NCBI GenBank assembly: GCA_965249205.1
Contig: CBDFLL010000004.1
Location: 62,001-126,000 of the forward strand
Origin: JAQBVV01 sp965249205
GTDB taxonomy: Bacteria; Acidobacteriota; Vicinamibacteria; Vicinamibacterales; UBA2999
DNA length: 64,000 bases
Direction of reading: 5' to 3'
The position numbers and the translations under genes were made by a program. The notes under the pieces were generated by a model. The model saw only the letters and a program-made list of their open reading frames with translations. It did not search any database and had not been told where the DNA came from. Shown piece by piece: positions 58,876 through 64,000 of the stretch (positions within the stretch are counted from its first letter, which is position 1; each line of letters opens with the position of its first letter).

Positions 58876-58994
58876 TTTAGGGAGCGTGGCGATTTCACCG
58901 GCTTGATAGGCCGCGCCGCGGGTACGTACGCGCCTGCATCCCAATGCTATCTAAGTCGCGAGCCACGCCCGCGACGCTGTCCCGCGGGCTTTTT
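58876..58994 (+). promoter_or_regulatory. metK leader with terminator; SAM riboswitch candidate
   Basis: The arms GCGTGGC (58884-58890) and GCCACGC (58962-58968) enclose a domain with a CGGC-TTGATAG-GCCG hairpin (about 58899-58914). An intrinsic terminator follows: GCCCGCG (58967-58973), 9-nt loop, CGCGGGC (58983-58989) and five T (58990-58994). The P1-like 3' arm and the terminator 5' arm share two bases, which allows alternative folding. gatttcaccg recalls the SAM-II core, but the other conserved bases are not all there. No S-box (SAM-I) pattern. Position before SAM synthetase makes a SAM-responsive attenuator likely (inference). Confidence 0.55.
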
Positions 58995-59016
58995 GTTACC
59001 CGAACGAAGGAGCGCT

Positions 59017-60153
59017 ATGTCTCGCTACATCTTTACGTCTGAGTCGGTTTCCGAAGGCCATCCTGACAAGGTGTCCGATTACATCTCCGATTCAGTGCTC
59101 GACGCCTGTTTCGAGCAGGACAAATACAGCCGGGTGGCATGCGAGACCCTGTGCAAGAGCGATCAGGTCGTCCTGGCTGGTGAGATTACGACCAACGCCA
59201 AACTTGACTACGACCAGATCGTCCGCCAAGCCGTGAAGGACATCGGATACACCGACGTGGCCGAGCCCTTCTGTGACACTACGCTCAAGGTGACGTCGCT
59301 CATCACGCGGCAATCGAATGAGATCGACCAGGGCGTCACCCTGGCGACGAGCCAGAGCGGTGACCAGGGCGCGGGCGACCAGGGAATCATGTTCGGCTAT
59401 GCGACCGACGAGTCACCGGAGCTGATGCCATTGCCGTTGCTTCTCGCCCATAAGCTCACCAAAGGGGTGACCGACGACCGCAAGGCCAGCACGGTCGCCT
59501 GGCTGCGGCCGGACAACAAGTCGCAGGTGTCGGTCCTCTATGAGAACAACGAGCCGAAGGAAGTGACCGCCGTGGTGGTGTCGACGCAGCACACGCCCGA
59601 GGCGGATCAGAAGAAAATCACGGAATACGTGCGCGAGCAGCTTGGACCGAGGGTCCTCGGCACCTGGTGGAGAAACGATATTCCGCTTCACGTGAATCCG
59701 ACTGGCAGCTTCACCCACGGAGGGCCTGGGGCCGATGCCGGCGTGACCGGCCGCAAGATCATCGTCGACACATACGGCGGCTCGGGTCGCCACGGCGGTG
59801 GCGCCTTCAGCGGCAAGGATCCGTCAAAAGTCGATCGAAGCAGTGCCTACTTCTGCCGCTTCGTAGCCAAGCAGGTTGTGGCCGCCGGTCTCGCCAAGAA
59901 GGTGGAAATTCAGGTCGGGTATGCCATCGGTATGGCCAAGCCGGTGTCGGTGAAAGTCGATACATTCGGCACCGGCGACGAGGGCGTCGCTGAAAAGTTC
60001 GTGATGGAGACATTCGACTTCCGCCCACGGATGATCATCGAACGCTTCGACCTGCTCCGGCCCATCTATCGCAGCACAACCAACTACGGCCACTTCGGAA
60101 GACCCGGCCTGCCGTGGGAGACTGTCGAAAAGGCCGCGGCGGTCGCTCGCTAG
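59017..60153 (+). CDS. metK: S-adenosylmethionine synthetase
   Basis: 378 aa, ATG 59017 behind gaaggag. SRYIFTSESVSEGHPDKVSD at the N-terminus, signature 1 GDQGAGDQGIMFGYA, signature 2 GGGAFSGKDPSKVDRSSAY, and a normal C-terminus (LPWETVEKAAAVAR). Makes SAM from methionine and ATP. Complete. Confidence 0.98.
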   Translation: MSRYIFTSESVSEGHPDKVSDYISDSVLDACFEQDKYSRVACETLCKSDQVVLAGEITTNAKLDYDQIVRQAVKDIGYTDVAEPFCDTTLKVTSLITRQSNEIDQGVTLATSQSGDQGAGDQGIMFGYATDESPELMPLPLLLAHKLTKGVTDDRKASTVAWLRPDNKSQVSVLYENNEPKEVTAVVVSTQHTPEADQKKITEYVREQLGPRVLGTWWRNDIPLHVNPTGSFTHGGPGADAGVTGRKIIVDTYGGSGRHGGGAFSGKDPSKVDRSSAYFCRFVAKQVVAAGLAKKVEIQVGYAIGMAKPVSVKVDTFGTGDEGVAEKFVMETFDFRPRMIIERFDLLRPIYRSTTNYGHFGRPGLPWETVEKAAAVAR

Positions 60154-60647
60154 AACAGTTCGTACCAGCGGCGAGGGCGGGTGGAAACAGCGCCCTGCAC
60201 CTCGCCGATCTGGGCGGCGACCTGCTGCGCGTCCTCTTCGGCGATGCCTTCTGTCATCAGGAGCGACACCACGTCGCTCTGAAGCGCTTCCATCTGTCGC
60301 TCGCTCAACTCGACTGCAGCCACTGATAGCCAGAGGCTATGAGCCAACTGTTGCGCTGTCTCATCCGACAGGTCTGCGCCAACGAGCACCGCGGCTGCTT
60401 GCTGCGACAGTTCGTCCACCGCTGACGAGGCCTCAGGCACTTCACTGTATTTCCGTAAATCATCGGCCAGATCCTGGCGTGCCCGCGGGTCCCGCGCCGA
60501 CGCGATGTTCTGCAAGTCGCGCCTCACATCAACGAGTTCTTCCTGAACGTCCTCCGAGGGCGTCGGCATCGGACCATCGGCCTGGCTGCAGGCACCGAGT
60601 GACAGCCCCACAATCACAACTAGAACGACACGCACACGTAGTCTCAT
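60150..60647 (-). CDS. Small lipoprotein
   Basis: 165 aa. Signal VRVVLVVIVGLSLGACSQ with lipobox LGAC. Mature part helical (VQEELVDVRRDLQNIASARD, DETAQQLAHSLWLSVAAVEL). Not recognised. Converges on metK with a 4-bp overlap of ends. Confidence 0.75.
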   Translation of the reverse strand: MRLRVRVVLVVIVGLSLGACSQADGPMPTPSEDVQEELVDVRRDLQNIASARDPRARQDLADDLRKYSEVPEASSAVDELSQQAAAVLVGADLSDETAQQLAHSLWLSVAAVELSERQMEALQSDVVSLLMTEGIAEEDAQQVAAQIGEVQGAVSTRPRRWYELF

Positions 60648-60707
60648 GGCGTTCAGGGTGTCCTAGTGCCGGCGGCGCTGTCAAGGCGGTGCCGCAACCT
60701 GCCGCTC

Positions 60708-61793
60708 TCAGCTTCTCGGCAGGGCGCGAATCGTCGTGGCTTTCACGATCGCCCATGCGCTGTCCCCCGGCTTCAACGCGAGACGCTGCCAGGCGTCGCG
60801 CGTGACGAGTGCCGCGAGGCGAAAGCCGCAGTCCAGCGTGACACGCACGAACGGTCCCTCCGGTGTTTCTGATCGAACGACCGCACGCCACCGATTGACA
60901 GCGCTTAGATCCGCCGTGTCGTGCAACGCAATCGTCACATCCTCCGCGCGGACGCAAAGCGCGGCTTCGTGGCCCACGCCAGCCGGGGCCGCCACGCGGA
61001 CCTCCTGCCCTTCGACCGTCACGAGGGCCAGACCGTTATCCACAGACACGATGCGGCCAAGGAGGATCGTATCGACACCAACAAGCCGAGCGGCGGCGGT
61101 CGAGGCAGGCGCGTCGAACACGTCCTGCGTCGTCCCACTCTGAATGATCTGCCCATCGTCCAGCAACACTGTCCGATCTGCGAGCGCGAGCGCGTCAGCG
61201 CGGTCGTGGCTGACGATATAGGCTGGAATGCCGAGCGCGTGGATCAGCGTCCTGAGCTCCTCGCGCATCTCGTCGCCAGTTGGGCGGTCGAGTGCGGAGA
61301 GCGGCTCGTCCAGCAGGAGCAGTCTGGGCCTCCGGAAGACGGCCCGCGCCAGTGCGACGCGCTGCTGCTGCCCGCCTGACAGTTGACGCGGAAGGCGGCC
61401 CTCAAGGCCCTGAAGCCGGAACACCTCGACCAGTTTGGCCACACGACCCGCGACCTCGGGTCGGGCCAGACCGCGCGCCCCGAACGCCACGTTCCGCTCG
61501 ACGGTCAGGTGGGGAAAGAGCGCATAGTCCTGAAAGAGCACACCCAGATCGCGACGATCCGGGGTGACGTCGACTCGTCGCGCAGAGTCGAACCAGACGT
61601 GTTCGCCAAAACGCACATGGCCGCGTTGCGGCCGCTCGAGACCCGCGAGGCAGCGAAGCACGGTCGACTTGCCCGAGCCCGACGGCCCGAGAAACACCGT
61701 GACCCTTGGCTCGTCGATGGGATCCTGCCAACGGCACTCGATGCCGGGCCCGTTCCGATAGTGGAACCCGATATCGACATCGAGCAGCGTCAT
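60708..61793 (-). CDS. modC: Molybdate ABC transporter ATP-binding protein
   Basis: 361 aa from ATG 61793 (MTLLDVDIGFHYRNG), overlapping modB by 4 bp. FLGPSGSGKSTVLRCLAGLE (Walker A), RRDLGVLFQDYALFPHLTVE (Q-loop), LPRQLSGGQQQRVALARAVF (signature), LLLLDEPLSALDRPTGDEMR (Walker B), IVSHDRADALALADRTVLLD (switch His). C-terminal TOBE/Mop domain from ~290 binds molybdate. Confidence 0.95.
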   Translation of the reverse strand: MTLLDVDIGFHYRNGPGIECRWQDPIDEPRVTVFLGPSGSGKSTVLRCLAGLERPQRGHVRFGEHVWFDSARRVDVTPDRRDLGVLFQDYALFPHLTVERNVAFGARGLARPEVAGRVAKLVEVFRLQGLEGRLPRQLSGGQQQRVALARAVFRRPRLLLLDEPLSALDRPTGDEMREELRTLIHALGIPAYIVSHDRADALALADRTVLLDDGQIIQSGTTQDVFDAPASTAAARLVGVDTILLGRIVSVDNGLALVTVEGQEVRVAAPAGVGHEAALCVRAEDVTIALHDTADLSAVNRWRAVVRSETPEGPFVRVTLDCGFRLAALVTRDAWQRLALKPGDSAWAIVKATTIRALPRS

Positions 61794-62452
61794 AACGCAA
61801 CCACGCGACGCTGCAGTGAGTACGTCACCGCAAGCACACTGACCGCGAAGACCAAGAGCATCGCTGACGCCTGATTCGCCCCGGCGTAGTCGAGCGCCTG
61901 CACGTCGTCGTAGATGGCGAGCGAAATTGTGCGCGTGACGCCTGGTATGTTGCCGCCCACCATCAGCACCACGCCGAATTCGCCGACCGTGTGCGCGAAT
62001 GCCAGAACGAGGCCAGTGAGCACCGCCGGCCACGACAACGGTACGACGACCGTGGCGAACGTGCGGGGCGCCGATGCGCCGAGGCAACGAGCAGCTTCAA
62101 TCAGCCGCCTATCGACGGCCGCAAAGCCCGACGCGAACGGGCGCACTGCGAACGGCAAGTTGTACAGCACCGACGCCAGGAGGATCCCGGCGAAGGAAAA
62201 CGGAATCGTGCCGCCGAACGCGAAGGCGTAGAGCCGTCCCACGAACGTGTCGGGCCCCGTTGACACCAGAAAGTAGAACCCGAGTACCGTCGGCGGTAGC
62301 AGTAGTGGCACAGCGACGGCCGCATCCACGATGGGCCTCCAGGGGCGCGGCGTCGTCGCCAGCCAATAGGCCAGCGGGAGCCCGACAACGGCGAGGATCA
62401 GCGTCGTGAGCGCCGCGAGCTTCAGCGTGAGACCAACCGCCACCCAGTCCAA
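61790..62452 (-). CDS. modB: Molybdate ABC transporter permease
   Basis: 220 aa. Membrane helices AVGLTLKLAALTTLILAVVG, LPLAYWLATTP, AVAVPLLLPPTVLGFYFLVS, and the EAA loop RLIEAARCLGASAPRTFATV. ModB landmarks GEFGVVLMVGGNIPGVTRTI. Start ATG 62452, five bases after the modA stop. Confidence 0.95.
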   Translation of the reverse strand: MDWVAVGLTLKLAALTTLILAVVGLPLAYWLATTPRPWRPIVDAAVAVPLLLPPTVLGFYFLVSTGPDTFVGRLYAFAFGGTIPFSFAGILLASVLYNLPFAVRPFASGFAAVDRRLIEAARCLGASAPRTFATVVVPLSWPAVLTGLVLAFAHTVGEFGVVLMVGGNIPGVTRTISLAIYDDVQALDYAGANQASAMLLVFAVSVLAVTYSLQRRVVAL

Positions 62453-62457
62453 CGCGC

Positions 62458-63243
62458 CTACCTCACCGGGAGTCCGAATCCGTATGAGGCCAGCAGCTGC
62501 CGACCCTCGTCGCTCAGCAAATAGTCGCGAAGCCCCGCTGCACCCGCGCGCGATCTGGCCCAGGGCAGGATCAATCCGCCCTGTGTGAGAGATGGATAGG
62601 CGTGCTCTGGAACCTCCCAGAATCGGCCGGTCGCGCGCATGGCTGGCGCGAGCGCCAGTGACTTCGCGATGATGCCGGCGTCGGCCGCGCCGCTTTGCAC
62701 GAACTGGGCGGCCTGCGCAACGTTCTCCCCGAGTGCCAGCTTCTGACCGACGTTGTCCCAGAGACCCGCGCCGCGCAGCGCCGCCTCGGCAGCCTGCCCG
62801 TATGGGGCGTGGCGCGGGTTGGCGATCGCGATACGGAGCGCGCCGGTCAGCGCACCGAGCCCGTCACGTTCGATCGGAAGGACCGCACGGTTCGGCACCC
62901 ACACGACGATGCGGCCGACGGCATAGATGAACAGATCGCGCGCTGAACCGATGCCCCTGGACACAAGGTCGCGCGGGTACGCGACATCCGCCGAGAGATA
63001 CACATCGAAGGGAGCGCGCTGTCGCAGTTGCGCATGCATGCTACCCGACGATCCGTAGGTCGTCTCGACACGGATCGGCTGGCGTCGCGCGGCCAGGCGC
63101 ACGGCGACCTCGTCGAGCGCGAATTTCAAGTCGGCGGCAGCCGCCACTCGCACGGTTGCAGCCGTGGTGTCCGGCGGACCAGAACGCTGGCCGGCCGCGA
63201 GCAGGCCAACGCCGGTCAACAGAACCAGCAGCATCATTCGCAC
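62458..63243 (-). CDS. modA: Molybdate-binding periplasmic protein
   Basis: 261 aa with GTG 63243 (gives an Arg before the hydrophobic core MMLLVLLTGVGLLAAG); ATG 63297 is also open. TVRVAAAADLKFALDEVAVR, TTYGSSGSMHAQLRQRAPFD, VYLSADVAYPRDLV, IANPRHAPYGQAAEAALR, GENVAQAAQFVQSGAADAGI are ModA motifs including Ser/Ala oxyanion ligands. First gene of modABC. Confidence 0.95.
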   Translation of the reverse strand: MRMMLLVLLTGVGLLAAGQRSGPPDTTAATVRVAAAADLKFALDEVAVRLAARRQPIRVETTYGSSGSMHAQLRQRAPFDVYLSADVAYPRDLVSRGIGSARDLFIYAVGRIVVWVPNRAVLPIERDGLGALTGALRIAIANPRHAPYGQAAEAALRGAGLWDNVGQKLALGENVAQAAQFVQSGAADAGIIAKSLALAPAMRATGRFWEVPEHAYPSLTQGGLILPWARSRAGAAGLRDYLLSDEGRQLLASYGFGLPVR

Positions 63244-63386
63244 GGTATATGTAATATAGTATGATTTAAGTCGATATGAAAGTCGATTTAGTATCATTAC
63301 TTACCGTACCAGCCCAGTTCCAGACCACAGTTCCGGCACGAGACAGCCGATTTCCGGCACCGCACGCCGCAGGCGGCAGTTTCTAG
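63244..63386. promoter_or_regulatory. Divergent modA/regulator promoter with repeats
   Basis: AT-rich on the modA side. Inverted pair CGGTATATGTAAT (63243-63255) and ATTACTTACCG (63296-63306); direct AAGTCGAT at 63268 and 63280 (12-bp period). On the regulator side TTCCGGCAC at 63331 and 63352 (21-bp period) plus a related TTCCAGACCAC at 63318. Probably operators for the HTH-TOBE protein. Confidence 0.6.
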
Positions 63387-63809
63387 ATGCCGCTGCTCAC
63401 GGTCCGCGCAGCCGCGGAAAGGCTGGGGGTCAGCTACTCAACGTTCAAGCAGTGGATCTATAAAGGCTCGGTTCGATCCGTCCGAACCAGTGGCGGCCAT
63501 CACCGCATCACGGAGGCGGAGATCGAACGTCTGCTGGCCGCGCAGGGACGCGTCGCTTCCTCACCGCTTGCGGCTACACGTACCGCGGGTGTCGTCGTGG
63601 CCATCAGCGGGAGAAATCAGCTCCGGGGAATCGTCGAGGAAGTCCGAGTGGAGGGCCTGCTGGCCCAGATCCGGCTGCGAATCGGCGATCAGCGATTGAC
63701 GGCGGTCATCACGCGCGATGCCGTCGAGGAACTAAAGCTGAAACGTGGTCGTCCCGCGCTGGCGATTATCAAGTCCACCGAAGTCATGATCGCGCGCGAA
63801 GCGGGCTAG
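63387..63809 (+). CDS. HTH-TOBE one-component molybdate regulator
   Basis: 140 aa. Excisionase/MerR-type HTH (LLTVRAAAERLGVSYSTFKQ, WIYKGSVRSVRTSGGHHRIT) followed by a TOBE/Mop domain (AISGRNQLRGIVEEVRVEGL, LAQIRLRIGDQRLTAVITRD, KRGRPALAIIKSTEVMI). Diverges from modABC, so it is the likely molybdate-sensing regulator, using MerR-type rather than ModE-type DNA binding. Its TAG stop forms the CTAG target of IS5-family copy 2. Confidence 0.9.
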   Translation: MPLLTVRAAAERLGVSYSTFKQWIYKGSVRSVRTSGGHHRITEAEIERLLAAQGRVASSPLAATRTAGVVVAISGRNQLRGIVEEVRVEGLLAQIRLRIGDQRLTAVITRDAVEELKLKRGRPALAIIKSTEVMIAREAG

Positions 63810-64000
63810 CAGGCTGCTGAAGAACCCGGGTGATCGGGCCGTTTTCTAAGGATCATGCGAGTCACCACCGACCGACAACGGTGCGCACGGCTGTGCGCTG
63901 GCCCCGATCAAGGGGCCGGCGACACGCGCGGCCGGTGATCAGGGACACCTCGCCTCCAGATTCCGCAGCCGGACCAAGTTATAGACCGTGGCGGCGAAGG
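63810..64000 (-). mobile_element. IS5-family insertion sequence, copy 2 (partial, inverted)
   Basis: From CAGGCTGCTGAAGAACC at 63810 the sequence equals the reverse complement of the right end of copy 1 (23266 downward) to the window edge, including the last ~45 bp of transposase coding. It follows a CTAG at 63806-63809. Confidence 0.95.

Noticed and set aside
58876..58994. SAM-I (S-box) riboswitch
   Set aside because: The conserved AGA/GGAGGGA/GGCAACC elements are absent; the leader is listed as unclassified instead.

Overview
The window looks like chromosomal DNA of a GC-rich Acidobacteriota, most likely a Vicinamibacteria-type lineage. This is inferred from family content, not from a marker tree: a TonB-dependent receptor with a carboxypeptidase-regulatory-like plug, a DUF5916 exported protein, a free-standing carboxypeptidase-regulatory-like protein, an N-terminal stub of a GPYEI-type Ser/Thr kinase, and secreted proteins carrying (V/A)HIxELR repeats.

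The window has two halves of different character. Positions 1-34 kb are accessory and decaying: six IS elements, MITE-like repeats, at least five genes split by small indels, a nonsense-killed hicA toxin, a tRNA-Thr remnant and many gene stubs. Positions 34-63.8 kb hold ordinary chromosomal genes and I found no broken frame there.

Layout. 1-7.8 kb: exported proteins (an unrecognised one, an S8-type protease with a free-standing propeptide paralogue, a long repetitive exported protein), an IS6-family element and a PCMT-like methyltransferase, three of them frameshifted. 7.9-13.3 kb: eight orphan C-terminal tails of S24/LexA-type repressor genes, all on the minus strand, alternating with unrelated small genes (two HNH-type proteins, a GNAT, two small membrane proteins) and interrupted by an ISL3 element. 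13.4-18.0 kb: a tightly overlapping plus-strand run of phage early-type genes (nucleases, DUF1376, HNH, excisionase-like HTH) with no structural genes. 18.1-23.3 kb: IS1595 element, hicAB (toxin dead), three genes or operons with a shared palindromic operator, DUF488, vapBC, and an IS5-family element. 23.3-27.0 kb: type III polyketide synthase, FAD oxidoreductase and methyltransferase cluster plus a broken TPR lipoprotein-like gene. 27.1-29.3 kb: MITE, ISNCY element between 52-bp direct repeats, kinase stub. 29.4-33.9 kb: aminotransferase and a tripartite tricarboxylate transporter (TctC-B-A) that looks transferred.

34.3-40.2 kb: topoisomerase IV operon parC - NYN/LOTUS-domain gene - parE. 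40.3-50 kb: DUF2461, MocR-type regulator, membrane-anchored MutS-like ATPase, sugar isomerase-like protein, DUF5916 protein, small membrane protein and carboxypeptidase-regulatory-like protein. 50.2-52.1 kb: an orphan microcompartment shell protein opposite a thiO-MerR operon. 52.2-56.2 kb: TonB receptor and LolA-like partner separated by 39-bp tandem repeats. 56.3-60.6 kb: LOG protein, two MITEs, a glycine-zipper protein, a SixA-like phosphatase, metK behind a leader with a strong promoter and intrinsic terminator (riboswitch candidate), and a lipoprotein. 60.7-63.8 kb: modABC with a divergent HTH-TOBE regulator. A second, inverted IS5-family copy runs off the right edge.

The most unusual structure is the S24-tail-punctuated gene array at 7.9-13.3 kb next to the phage early-gene remnant. 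It reads like serial acquisition of accessory genes behind a phage repressor gene.
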